Assembly: GCF_000006405.1 (NCBI RefSeq)
Contig: NW_003213889.1
Coordinates: forward strand, 533,879 to 597,878
Origin: Perkinsus marinus ATCC 50983
Lineage: Eukaryota > Perkinsozoa > Perkinsida > Perkinsidae
Direction of reading: 5' to 3'
DNA: 64,000 nt
This document shows, one piece after another, positions 47,359-58,382 of this stretch. Each line of letters opens with the position of its first letter. The first letter of the stretch is position 1. The notes below the pieces were generated by a model that did no database searches, had not been told where the DNA came from, and was given only the letters and a program-made list of their open reading frames with translations. A program made the translations under genes and the position numbers.

Positions 47359-48330
47359 CTATTTTGTTTCATGCGGAGTATATTGCCAAGTTAAGAATGG
47401 CAGCCTAAATCGCCTATGCCGACCCTCATCCAAGACTCTCTCAACGCTACAGTCGAGACTGACTACTGCCCATTCTATGATGTGAGACATCTTCAGGCGA
47501 GCGCGGTAGGCCTTCAGTTGTCGGCAGCATTCCGACGTGCTGTATATGGTCCAAAAGACTCTGAACAATGCTCGAAGCCAATCGGATCCGATAGCTCCGA
47601 GAAGGTACTACACTCACACCCTTCACGATCGGAAAAATGATGAAGTAAAACAGCAGGAAGCCTTGTCAATCTTCCAGGTGCATGAACTCAGGGCTCTTCG
47701 ATGTCGATTCACACAATCAGGTCCCATTGTAACCCCCCGAGGATCAAGTACTGCTATTTTGTTCGGGTGATAACTAAACCAAACAATAGTGAAGGGTGGA
47801 AGTTTCCAAATGTTTTCTGTGTTGCTACTAAACGGTAGTAGCAGGTGTGAAGCCGAACGGCGACCGAATATGTCTACGAAGCCTGCTGGGTTTGCTCCTC
47901 CACCTGACAGAGGGAAATAGGCCGATACTAACATGAGAAAAGGTCTACTCGTTGCTGCCACTCCTTGAAGGTCATGATCTCGCCCCGTGGCTGCCGCCCT
48001 GCCGCACTTGGTAGCTGTTGTGACCACAAAGGTAGGACGGACACTGATCGTGACTTGGACGTATCTGCTGGGCCCAGTGCCCGAGCATGGCGAACCTGAC
48101 GCGAAGGGGGATGCCTATCGAGCGTATCGCCCCGTAACCTACCTCATCTAGAAGATGTTGTTTCCCATTCTCATTTTCCACGCGGCTCAATAGGCTCTGT
48201 ACCTGTTACAGGGCGGCATGTGGTAGATGGTGCGTAGAAAGGGAGTACTCACCTTGATGATCGAGTTAAGAGGATCCACCGATCGATAAACCTCCAGCAT
48301 ACGATCGAATCGACTCTTAGTTTTCGACAT
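47359..48330 (-). CDS. hypothetical protein overlapping RTF1 3' end
   Basis: The first exon starts at ATG 48328-48330: MSKTKSRFDRMLEVYRSVD, then an intron to VQSLLSRVENENGKQHLLDE. Further exon pieces include FAMLGHWAQQ and TFKEWQQR-VEEQTQQAS. Later exons down to a TAA at 47359 are tentative. The N-terminus looks helical or coiled coil. No family recognised. An in-frame ATG at about 48302 is an alternative start. With the upstream ATG, its coding sequence overlaps the last codons of RTF1 by 14 bp in another frame. Confidence 0.45.
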
Positions 48331-50824
48331 TTTTGCCTATACAAGACTTTGCAGGGCGCTGACAAACATCAATATTGCGCACATCTTTCGACGAGGCTTG
48401 GTCCTGCTGCTGTTGTTGCTGTCGCTTGTCGGGAGAAGAGGGTTTGGAATCATCATCATCACCAGCCGCACCCTCACGATGGCCACCAACATCCCAAAGC
48501 ATAGTAGGACGGCACTCCCGACGCTCATAAGGGTTCAATGAGCCACCTGAGACGACCATCCATACCTCTTGGGGGCCGGCGACCAGTGAAGTCCACATCA
48601 CCGTTCATGCCGCCCTTCTTGGCACCGCCCTTCGTCGTGGTTCCCAACTGACGTGCCCGACGCTTGGCCATCTCCAAATCAGTCTGTTGCTGCAGCTCAA
48701 GATTCCTCCTATTGATCTCCTGTACCCTCCGAAGGCGTTGATTCTCAGCCTGGAACCTGACACCCACACAGGAGTGTGCCCTCGAGCAAGGTTGGCCTCC
48801 GTGGTGCCCACTTCTGCTGGTTGGCTTTGATCTCCTGCGTGACCTCCTTCAGTCTAGTCTCCTCTTTATTGAGTTGTATCTCAATCTGTTGACACCGAGT
48901 TGAGCCTCACTACAAACTGATCCCACACTGTCGCACCTCGCTCCTGTCCATTTGCGATAGCTCGGGGTTTTGCAGCTTCTGCATCAGAGCCTCGATCTTA
49001 GTTACCAATTGGCTCTCCTCCATCGCCAGACTCGTCGAGACCTGTAATAAGACCAGATCAAGGCAAGGCATCCATAACATGGGGCATCACCACTGACTGC
49101 CCTCCGTGCTTCTTGGCAATGTACTTATCGATGTTCTCACTAGTCCACTCGAACCGTCTACCTTCTTGCAGCTCTTTTATCTGTCAACATGTTACTAATT
49201 TCGGAAGGTAACCCCCCCAGCCACCTTCTTTGGTGCACTCAGGGCCACCTCCTGGGCGTGGTCAGGACCAACAGCAGCTGTCCACAATTGCAGTTCGACC
49301 TAACATCAAGGACTGTATGTGAGAAGAGCATGATACCAATACCTCGCTGATAGGCTGGTTACTAAGGCAGGTAACAGGTACCATAGCCGCCACTCCGGAT
49401 AGCAGTCGGATGGCCAGATTGTGATGCAGGGTCATAACCTTGATAGCTGAGGGCGAAGGGGCGAGGTGGTGCACTACCACCACCATGGCTGCTCGACCAC
49501 TTACGTACCTCCATTGGTGGTGGGTATCCGGACCTGCACTGGCTTGTCGAGTGCCTTGAGACCGGTGATCTCAGCCATCATGTAACTACGACTTGAACCC
49601 ATGAACACAGACAAGCGACCAACTGCCTTACCCGTCTCCACCGTCTGCGGTCGTGTCCATCTGCCCACTGCTATTACCCGAGGTGTTTTGGAACTGATCG
49701 GAGGAGAACAATACTACCGACCCGACGAAGCACACGTTCCCTCCCCGAGGAGCCCCTACAGGGGAGTTGAATCGCCGTCACTCACCGTAGTTTGCAGCCG
49801 ACAGAAACTTCCTGTTAGAACAGAATCCCTGAGCTTCTCAGGAAGCTGTACGTATTCAAAGCACAGCTGCCGAGTAACCTAGGACAATAAGCGACTATTT
49901 CAAGATGAGGACGCCGACGATAAGCTGCTACGAGCATCTTGCGTGCCATCGGCAGAGTGAGCTCCTCCTGCCTTGCCTTAGTCGCGACCAGAGCTTTCTC
50001 GTGTTTTCGAGAATCTATACCAGTCCAATGCCGATTCCACACTGTACCGCGCACGCCTTACCTTTGACAGTCTCCTTGTTGCCAGCATCTACTCCCTGCG
50101 ACAGGATACGCTGATATGACCGACTACAGGAGTACGGCGGCCTTACCTCCTCATCCTCTTCAGCATCACTCTCCTCCCCAGAGCTGCTCTCTGACTCGGA
50201 CGACCCCGAGGAGGCCTCCTCTTCATCATCGTCATTATCATCACCAGAAGAGGAACCAGACTCGCTTTCACCGCTTGAGGATTCACTCGACTCTGAAAAA
50301 TGCACCATGATGGGATCGAACCCGGGACCGACCGCTACGCCACCTGACTCCGCATCAGACTCCTCGCCAGCCTTGGACTTCTTCGGTGACCGAGACGCTG
50401 GCAATGTCGTTACACCCTACAACAACACCGCCACTCATACCTTCATCAAATACCCAAGGACCACGACCACCCACACTATACCGCCCTCCTACCTTTGCCT
50501 TTAACCTCTCTAAGGCTTTCTTCCTCTCACGATATCTCACCAGCTGCTCATACCTCTCGTTGAATACAGCTTCTCGTTCGACCTACAGGGCAAGCCATAA
50601 TAAGCCCCTGGGCAGGTGGTGACTCGACAACTGGTGACCTCAGTCATCTCCTTCAGCTTCTGCCTATCCTCATCGTCTATCATAAGGTCATCACCAAAGA
50701 GAGGGGCCTCCAGTTCTGGCAGGACAACTGACGACGAGCCCCCTGTCGCGTTGGTCCCCTTCGCCCTCTTGTTGCTTCTGCCTGCTCCTCCTCCCCGACC
50801 AGTCGACTTACGTTTGGGTGCCAT
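48317..50824 (-). CDS. RTF1: Paf1 complex subunit RTF1 (Plus3 domain)
   Basis: Starts MAPKRKSTGRGGGAGRSNKR, then DDLMIDDEDRQKLKEMTEV and a basic helix around RERKKALERLKAK, matching the RTF1 N-terminal region, with an acidic Ser/Glu stretch near 50160-50390. The Plus3 domain follows: TRQLCFEYVQLPEKLRDSV and GSFCRLQTT (49795-49890), SYMMAEITGLKALDKPVQ (49530-49590), TCLSNQPISEVELQLWTAA (interrupted by an intron, 49270-49400), ELQEGRRFEWTSENIDKYI near 49120. The C-terminus NPYERRECRPTML near 48510 corresponds to the DPFTRRQCKPT tail of RTF1. RTF1 aids Pol II elongation and histone H2B ubiquitination. Its first ~750 bp are duplicated at 58383-59148. Confidence 0.85.
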
Positions 50825-51145
50825 ACTGGTAAAGGGGAACTACACTTCTTCAATCTCAAATTCAGCGAATGAAAAAACAAATTGACGAGATGAAATTTCA
50901 TTTTCGTCGAGTGGAAGGAGTTCTCACGGGATGAAAGTTAGAATTCGAAGTGAAAGTTCTTTTTTCGTGTACCCCTCGAAAATCGAATTTAAGCTCTTCA
51001 ATTTGTTATTTCCCTTGCTGGATTTGACATTGAAAAGCTGCAGTGTGTCACCATCACTCAACGCGTAATCAGTGGTGACACGCAAGCATTACATAGATAG
51101 TAGGAACTGTGCAAAAAAGGAAATATCGGTGCAACCACTCCACCG

Positions 51146-53121
51146 TTACTCAGCCATGGGCTCATCCGGGTCGGGGATCCTCTTCTTCTCCAATGCAGAA
51201 CTATCATCTCCAACCTCACGTTCGAGGAAAGCCAGAAAGGAATCTCCAAACCGTTCTCGCTTATCATCACCGTCCCCAGCTGCTCGGTTCAGTAATGAGG
51301 GCCTGGGGCCATCTGCCTGGGGCAACTCTGCTGACCCCAGAGCTTGTCGTTCCTCCACAGTGAACCCAAGCTGCTCAGTCAACCTCTGTATAGCCGTCTC
51401 CTCCTCCACCTCTCCAGCATCGCATGCTCTCACGAATGCTATTACCGCTCGAGCCACCTCTCTACGGTCTATCAGATAGGGCCGATCCTGCATCTCTTTC
51501 TGTAGCTTCTGCAAGCAGGAGTTGACCACCTTCTCCAGCTCTGCTACCCTGCCCTTCAGGGCCTCACGCTCAGCAGTGATGGCAGTGACGGATCTTGTCA
51601 AGTCGAGAACCTAATACGGGCCGCATTCCCGAAGTGACTAAGCTTAGTGCCCAACCTTTTCGCTCTGTTCCTGTAGTTTTCGCGATTTCTGTTCCTCAGC
51701 AGCTAAAGCAGCCTGAATCCTCGCCTTCTCGGCTAGTGCATCATCCAGCCGACTTTGGAGCTCATTAGCATCCCCGAGCTGAAGGTCCTCAGCATTGTCA
51801 ATAGCAGCAGTATAGGAGTCCAAAGCCTCCTGCGAGGCGGCTAGAGATCGCCGTAGTCTACACACTTCGTCCTCTAGAGTTACTATCTACAAAGACAACC
51901 ATACACTCAGTGGAAGCTGCCAATCATATCGACTCATTTCCCCTCTATCATAAACATGCTGTTTCACCACAACTGAGCTCACGATGCGATGGTCATAGTT
52001 TTCATCCAACTGAACTGTATCACATTCCTCTAATATCATAACTTTCCAATGTTGTCGAACTCTATCGCTCCGCTAAAGATAAGTCCTCAGCATTACCTGT
52101 CGGGCCTGGTCAGCCGCGTTGACTTCTGCCTCCATCCCTTTCCTCAGACGATCCTTCAGCGTGTCCAAGTTGCCAAGGTCCCTCACTGCCCCCTCCAGAG
52201 CCCTCTTCTCCTCCTCCAACTGCTCCACACGAGCCTTATACCGCTCCACCTCCTCAGCATGGCTCTGCATCTGCTGCATTGCATCAAACTGTGCCAATAG
52301 AGATGAATGCTGTTGTTGAAGGGAAGCATAAGCATCAGCTAACGTCGAGAAACTATCATCACCACCATCATCACGGCTCCCACTCCTCTCCTGTGGGAGC
52401 TCCACCAGAGGCCGCTCTGCTAGTTGTTTCTGAAGCTGAGCTACTTGAGCTTGTAGACTCTCGACCAGACCACGGTCCTCAGGAGTTCTACTCCCATCCT
52501 CTGCACGCCTCGCGGCGGAACCAATCCCAGTTGCTATAGCGGCGTGAGTCGCCGTCTTGACGTTGGAGATGGCGGACGTAAGGACCCCGACACCCCAGTT
52601 CCCTACTACCCCTCCTATCCTGGACCCATCACCCGCCTCGCCTGGCAGCCCCCTCTCGAACTGAGCTACTACAGGTCGTTTTGATAGCATCTGCCGTATA
52701 CTCTCCCACTCTACCTTCTCATCCGTCAACACATTGCCATCAACAGCCCTCATACAGTCCCCAGGCCTAACGTCAAGCTTCTCTGCTATGCTCCCTGCAT
52801 GCACTCGGGATATCCTATATGGCGGCTCGATCTCTGCGAACTCCATACCCAACGCTCCCGGCAAGGCAAAAGTGACCTCGTACCGTTCACTCTGGTCCCC
52901 AGTACGAACAGGCTGCGCCCGAGGAGGGCTCTTCTCACGACTAGGCGGGGACACTACTGCCGTTGCGAGAGGAGAGTCGGCGAGCCTCATATCAGAAAGT
53001 TTCTCCGATTTCGGTCCTAATCTGACCTCAGTCGGCGAAGGCAGTGGTAAAGGAGGCGGTGGAGGGGGAGGCGAAGGCGGCGGCCTGTCCTCCTCATCCT
53101 GTGGGGTATCAGCCGGCAACA
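51146..53121 (-). CDS. PDZ, coiled-coil and GRIP-domain golgin
   Basis: Starts near MLPADTPQDEEDRPPP followed by a polyproline run. A frame extends further up to 53251, but ATG 53119-53121 is the more natural start. A PDZ-like domain spans about 52650-52890 (VTFALPGALGMEF, ISRVHAGSIAEKLDVRPGDC). Long coiled-coil segments follow: about 52080-52500, 51650-51865 and 51500-51600. A GRIP-type domain lies near 51330-51500 (YLIDRREVARAVIAFVRAC, TEQLGFTVEERQALG). The GRIP module targets proteins to trans-Golgi membranes through Arl1-like GTPases, so this is likely a Golgi tether. A PDZ module in a golgin is uncommon. Confidence 0.75.
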
Positions 53122-53322
53122 TGTACCCAAGTGTATCAAGCTGGATAGAGCTTAGAGTATCCCTCTTTGCACAACTCACAACACAACAACAAGGAAGTGA
53201 TACCGCATAGCAATGGTATGGTGACACTGAATAGGAGCAGCAGGGTTGCAATAGTACGTCTCACTCATAGAAGAGAGGGTTATACATCTTAGTGCAACTT
53301 TTAGTGTTGAAATTACTCCAAA

Positions 53323-53747
53323 AGGGGATTCTTACGGATGGGGCTCATCAGGGGTACCATCTGGTGCATGTAGACGAATGCCCAACTGAGAAGAGATCAG
53401 TCAAAGGGAAGATGAGCAGCGATGATGCACTTACAACATCCACATGCAAATAGTCGTTAACCATACGAGGAGGATGGAGAGTCTGATGCCTGAGGAGGAA
53501 AGAGGTGGTGACCTCATCCGACAATCACGCGGAATCACTTACTCTCGCCCTTCGTAATCTTGGGGGTCTCCTTAGCGAAGAGGATGGGGGCCACAAAGGT
53601 GAACACTACTCCCAATACGGCGAAGATGATGGTACCGGTGATGAGACCTGAAAGGATACGATACTGGTCGGAGCTTAGGAAAGAACGCCGCCTCTTACCG
53701 GGAGCATGGAATCCGAGAGAAGCGGGAGCTACAGCGACAGCACTCAT
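53323..53747 (-). CDS. VMA9: V-type ATPase subunit e, copy 2
   Basis: Same three-exon structure and almost identical sequence as 33764-34195, including introns. The protein keeps the VYMHQMVPLMSP ending and all membrane helices, and no stop interrupts it, so both copies could be functional. It is squeezed between the golgin start and the CLN3 stop. Confidence 0.85.
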
Positions 53748-53956
53748 GATGACAGTTCCAAAGGAATGTGGATAAGCAAAAAACTCCTGAGGCGAATCCC
53801 CCAACCATAACGCCACTTCAAACGAAATGTTTTCCCTTAGCATTATGAAACTCGAGAGGTGTTACGACTAACCAGGGGCATGCTCCGCTCCTCCTCCTCC
53901 TCCTTCTCGGGGCGGCCTTCTCTTGATCCCGATAGTGCCAGCATAAGGGTTAGCCC

Positions 53957-55449
53957 TCATTGGGGACAGGGGTATATTGAACACTCCGACAGAACAGTCT
54001 TGCTAAGAATAAGTGCCGCGATAGATGACGAGAGCATGCCTATACTGCTGACACCATAGGAAACATTGACGAGGACCTGAGCATCGGTGTAACTAGAGGC
54101 CACTGTGATGATAGACGTCGATTACCTCACGAAGGCTGGCAGGGATAGTCGGAGTATCTCTGAAGTAAGCGTAGCATGCAGAGTAGCTGGTGCCACCCAT
54201 GAGACCAACAAAGACCATACAACAGGTGTAGAACTGGAAGGCTGCGGTATCAGAGGGGAACAACTCGTATCGGACCTGGCATGGGAACACGATGATGCTC
54301 AGTAGTGACAAGGAGGGGAAAGCACTCACAAAATGCAGTTTGGACTCGACACCCCAGAGGGTACAGTTAATTAGTTGCAGGAGAGTTGGAATCCATATGA
54401 GGGCCACAGGGGGGTTGGGCATCTGAGCAAGGAGGGGTGCGACGACGATGCTACCGACTGGTGGTAAGGGGCGTACCACACCAACGACACCTCGTGAGAC
54501 GGCTACCCCAAGGTTATAACCAGCATATGATATGGCGTAGCTGAAGACGGGTGGCTGGTAACAGACCCAACAACAACAACCTACGCGTTAGAGCCTATCA
54601 AGCTATGTTGGTCACCAACAACAGCAGCAGACTGTAACGTACTGCGATCAAGGAAACTCTGAGTGATGAGATATTCCAGGAAGTATACCGCACCCTGGAG
54701 AGGATGCATGCAGGTCTACAACGGGGAACTACTCTGGCTTACGAAGTTCAATACACCGCCGCCTGCCAACCTCATGCAACGAGTGGCAGTCGCGAAGGAG
54801 AGAGGCTCGCTCCTCGACTGAAGCTCCTCAGTGGCCTCATGGGTGCCAAGGTGATCTGCTGGGTTGTGCTGATCAACGAACATAAAGGCAGTATAGAATC
54901 TGAAGGAGGAGGAGGAGGAGGTGACTGATGAGAGGGTTGGGGGGGGGGGCGTCTTTACATCGGTATCAAGACGTTCAACGATAACATGAAAGCTACCGTG
55001 CCCACTTCATTGGAGTACGCTGATTTGGAGAGAGCATACAGTACAGGGGCTACCAGCCCCGATACACCACTACCGATACCCCAGGCCCCCAGGGTAGCAG
55101 GAGGAAGATGATAACATCGGGAGACCACCTACAGGGCTCTGATGGAGGAGGAAGGGGTGGGGAGGAGGAGAAAGGGCTCACGAGTATTTCGCCGATGCTT
55201 TGACTGCTACCACTGGTGATAGCAGCTACGAGAGATATACTGAAGCCTAGGGTCGATGTCGCAGTAGAGGAGGAGGAGGAGCCTCGGACAGCATCTGAAG
55301 GAGTGATCACGGTCGGAGGAGTTCTCATGGGCCCTACACCCTCTGAAGGCAGTAGAGATAGCAAGGAGGAAGTAGCTGAGACCCTGCAGGGAGAGGAGGA
55401 ACTTAGTACGGCTTTTGAAGGAGAAATGGGCGACACCAAATCTGATAGG

Positions 55450-55496
<47 letters not shown>

Positions 55497-56117
55497 GACG
55501 GTCGGTTTTTGATGATACCTCGCATGTAGGGCGCTGGCGAGTATACAACTAAGGAGCTGAACGAGACCATAGTAGGGCATGTAGTCTACTTTATTGAAGT
55601 CGTAGGCCAAACTCTGGGAGGTGGAGTATCTACCAAGACAATCTGAATTAACACTCCAGAATAACTCATAATACCTAAATACGCAACTACCAATAACTAA
55701 CCATTATTCGATATAATATTCCCAAAGAAGAGTTGCGTCGACTGGAGGTTCCCAAATGGATGGTCCCCTGCTACCAGCCTTATAGAGACCAGTACGACCC
55801 AAGAGGGTTCTCCATCATACGGATATGGACTGTCTTATTCTGCTTCAAGAGATTCGTCAGTTGCTCGATTATGTAAATAATAAATTTCATCGAGCTCGGC
55901 AGCATTCATGTGTGATCGATCCTCCCAAGCCTTCCCCCTCTAATTGACTTGAGAGGTGTTGTTGGACAGCCCCTCCTTACATTAGGTGGAGGGCAGTATT
56001 GTTGATTATACCCAAGAGGAACACACATGCATATAATTTCTTCGGTGCATCCAACCTCTCCTCGGCCACTGCAAGAAGCGGAGACTCGGAACTCCTTCCT
56101 ACTGCTCCATAGGTCAT
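53957..56117 (-). CDS. CLN3: CLN3/battenin-type lysosomal membrane protein
   Basis: Exons on the minus strand starting at ATG 56115-56117 (MTYGAVGRSSESPLLAVAEE) with ACVFLLGIINNTALHL, the CLN3 first-helix GLxNN motif. Then SLVAAITSGSSQSIGE (55165-55225), TLGAWGIGSGVSGLVAPVL (55010-55095), AVYFLEYLITQSFLDRS (54645-54695), GYNLGVAVSRGVVGVVRPL (54470-54525), IWIPTLLQLINCTLW (54345-54390), FVGLMGGTSYSACYAYF (54155-54210) and a C-terminal VLVNVSYGVSSIGMLSSS ending in TGA. The order and motifs (SG-GE, YFLEY, SR, GLxGG-Y) fit the battenin family, which works in the lysosome or vacuole membrane. A (CTA)n run lies within the gene, probably in an intron. Some exon joins in the 5' half are uncertain. 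Confidence 0.78.
55448..55497. repeat. (CTA)n trinucleotide microsatellite
   Basis: About 16 tandem CTA triplets (GTA/TAG on the coding strand of CLN3). It lies in the 5' half of the CLN3 gene after a possible donor GTATCATC, so most likely in an intron; otherwise one frame would encode a polyvaline run. Confidence 0.9.
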
Positions 56118-57708
56118 GCGAATAGTCCTATGTGCTAGGCTGAACTGAAGTCGTGCATAAATAAGTAAATCGATCAGACGGGCGCGCGCCAAGTTGTTGC
56201 GTTATAATAAGAGGCTCTGACTGAATATGGGAGAGAAACACTGTACGGTTTCTTGGCGGAGAATCTCCCCAGCTGGGGATCGTACCATCATCCCAGATAA
56301 GAGGGAAAGTGTGTGACCTAGCGAAGTACCCGTGAGGCGAGCGCTAAACAACCTGTTGTGTTGATGAAAGTGAGTGCTGCAATGACAGAATGGCAGACTC
56401 GAAGGACTGCTGTAGGAATGTGGAGCACCCCAGCAGTGCGATCTTTTTTCTTCTTACCCTTGATACTGGGGGACTAGAGATGAGGCACTTGACTCTGTAA
56501 GTTACAGACTGTAACTATTGCTCGGGTAGCTTAAATATCTGACTCATCCTCTGGTCAGTATTGCCAAACCCAGACCTCGGCTCTCGGGCTTCAGGTTTGA
56601 GGTTTGGTCAATACCTCTCCAATTCCCAGTTGGGATTTCTCTATCAGTAAATATCTGAACTGTCAGTAAGATTGCACGGAAAGTGCACGAACAGCGCAGA
56701 ACGACGGTTTCGCTGAAACCAACTCCTATGGCCTTAGGTACTCTCAAGACAGCAGTTATTGACTAAGCCTGCCTTGGATGTTGTCCTTCACTTGGATAGC
56801 AGTTCGGGTTCCACCGTGAACAATAAACAACAGAATAGCTAAAGTCAAAATCATTACGCGATCATTACGCGAGCGAAATTGAAGGTCGGGCACGCATAAA
56901 GAAGACAAGAAAGATATTATTATTCGGGAGTCAACTTGATGAAAAAACACCACTCGCAGGGCGGAATCCTACTGTGAGCGAGAGCACGAATCACAAGGGA
57001 AACGGTCATCAATATGATGACCGTTATTCAGGTGTGAATCCTTGACTGAAGGAAAAATCTAGCTTGCAAGTTCACCCAAAAAAACAAGGGATTGCGGGTG
57101 AAAACGGAGAACGGGACACCCGAAACCCCCCCCCCCCCCGAAACCCGACAGGGCAACCCGAAACCCGAACTCTTATCCAAGTGAAGGCCATCGTCCAAGG
57201 CAGAACTGATCCCAATAAAACCAGAAACCCGAACTGTTATCCAAGTGAGGAGTGTCATCCTAGGACGAACTGATTCAAGGGAGGCTGCCCTAGGGAGTCC
57301 ATTAAGCAACGATCCAAGCCCAAGGTGATCGTAGGGCAACCTGCGCTGTCCATGCAGTTTACCCCATAGATATTTAAGACTAACTGGTTCAGCTAAATCG
57401 GAATATTCGTTGCCAACCGGATTTCAAAGGGAGTTGAGATGTTTCTGTTGATAAGTCAGATAATCTCATATAAGTGGCAACGAGGTGTGAGAGTTCCTCC
57501 GGTGTCGCTGTAACCAAGACGTTTGTGAAGGAATGACGTAGTTCCGCTCTCATCCGATTGGAAATATCTATACATTCACACATGGATGAGTTCATCAACC
57601 CCACATATAAGCACTAGGTCCATCCATGTCCCAGGAACCAAGCAGGACCGAACCTATCAGACCCCTGGCCATTTGGTAAATTCAAAGATGACCCCGCCTA
57701 ACAGGATA
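56118..57708. other. repeat-rich intergenic region
   Basis: No convincing gene. It holds a poly-C run (57127-57140) within CCCGAAACCC-type sequence, and three copies of a ~40-bp block containing AACCCGAACT-TTATCCAAGTGA: two direct (about 57166-57210 and 57228-57265) and one inverted (about 56770-56815). The GGGCGCGCGC motif lies at 56179-56188 just upstream of CLN3. Confidence 0.5.
56770..57265. repeat. inverted and direct copies of a ~40-bp block
   Basis: The block AACCCGAACTNTTATCCAAGTGAAGG plus a CATCNTCCAAGGCAG tail appears twice on the plus strand and once inverted. The inverted pair flanks about 350 bp, as a small non-autonomous element might, but target-site duplications were not found. 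Confidence 0.5.
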
Positions 57709-57755
57709 CATCAACATACTCCTGGTCGCAAGTTGCGACCAGGAGTATGTTGATG
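57709..57755. repeat. near-perfect 47-bp palindrome
   Basis: Two 23-bp arms (CATCAACATACTCCTGGTCGCAA and its exact complement) are separated by a single G. A second small palindrome GTTGCGA-C-TCGCAAC follows at about 57759-57773. It could form a cruciform or hairpin. Confidence 0.9.
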
Positions 57756-58137
57756 AGGTGTTGCGACTCGCAACGCCTTCCTAAGCGGATTACAGCGCAT
57801 TCTGTGGTGAAACATGTCTCCCGAACAGATTACACCAAGCTTGGTAGGGACTACTTGGCCAGGAAAATAGCTCATCTTTGAAGATTTCATCTCATTCAGG
57901 TAGGATTCACCACAGTTAACCAGAAAAGTCGTCCACTGCTGTTGATCAAGCAGAAATCACTAGCACCATCATCTTGGCATAATCTGGTACAAGGGGGAAA
58001 ATTTTTGTGGAAATCGGTTGGTATTTTCCCAGACTTGGTGTGTTCCGGTCCACGGAGGGGTCTGTACGACATTTTGTCAAATTCAGACTTGCAGTTTCGC
58101 CAAGTTTGGCGAGTTGGCGAGACCTAGGTCTCCGTGT
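57756..58137. other. non-coding gap
   Basis: No recognised exon. Contains short internal repeats around CCAAGTTTGGCGAGTTGGCGAG (58100-58122). Confidence 0.4.
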
Positions 58138-58375
58138 TATTATCAACAGTGTCCTTCAAGATGATACAACACACACAGCCCAACGTCAATAATCAAAATT
58201 CCAGTCACTACTGGTTACACCTGAGAAACATGGATACGGCGACTATTTCCTAGGATGTTCCAAGATCCTCTAGCAGCCCGTGTCTGGGCGAGAGCTTGGA
58301 TAAACTCAGCTAAGCTCGGAAGGCCAACCCACAAATTTAATGCCCCAATACATCGAACACGGGGCCGCCGCACTG
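58138..58375. repeat. dispersed ~230-bp element, copy 1
   Basis: Begins ATTATCAACAGTG and runs through CACTACTGGTTACACCTGAGAAACATG to CATCGAACACGGGGCCGCCGCACTG. A second copy at 60096-60320 is about 90% similar by eye, with small indels. On the minus strand both copies keep a short similar frame (AEFIQA...NILGNSRRIHVSQV then stop). This copy directly abuts the truncated RTF1 copy. Confidence 0.75.
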
Positions 58376-58382
58376 TGTTCTC

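Noticed and set aside
50300-50345. tRNA-like stretch with A-box- and B-box-like sequences in RTF1
   Set aside because: The two boxes are almost adjacent, with no room for an anticodon arm, and the stretch is an in-frame part of the RTF1 acidic exon. Resemblance is by chance.
52734-53210. 158-aa plus-strand frame opposite the golgin
   Set aside because: It is the antisense shadow of the PDZ and proline-rich exon and has no independent support.
55050-55610. Minus-strand frame with a polyvaline run
   Set aside because: The run is the (CTA)n microsatellite read in one frame and most likely sits in a CLN3 intron. The flanking parts belong to different CLN3 exons.
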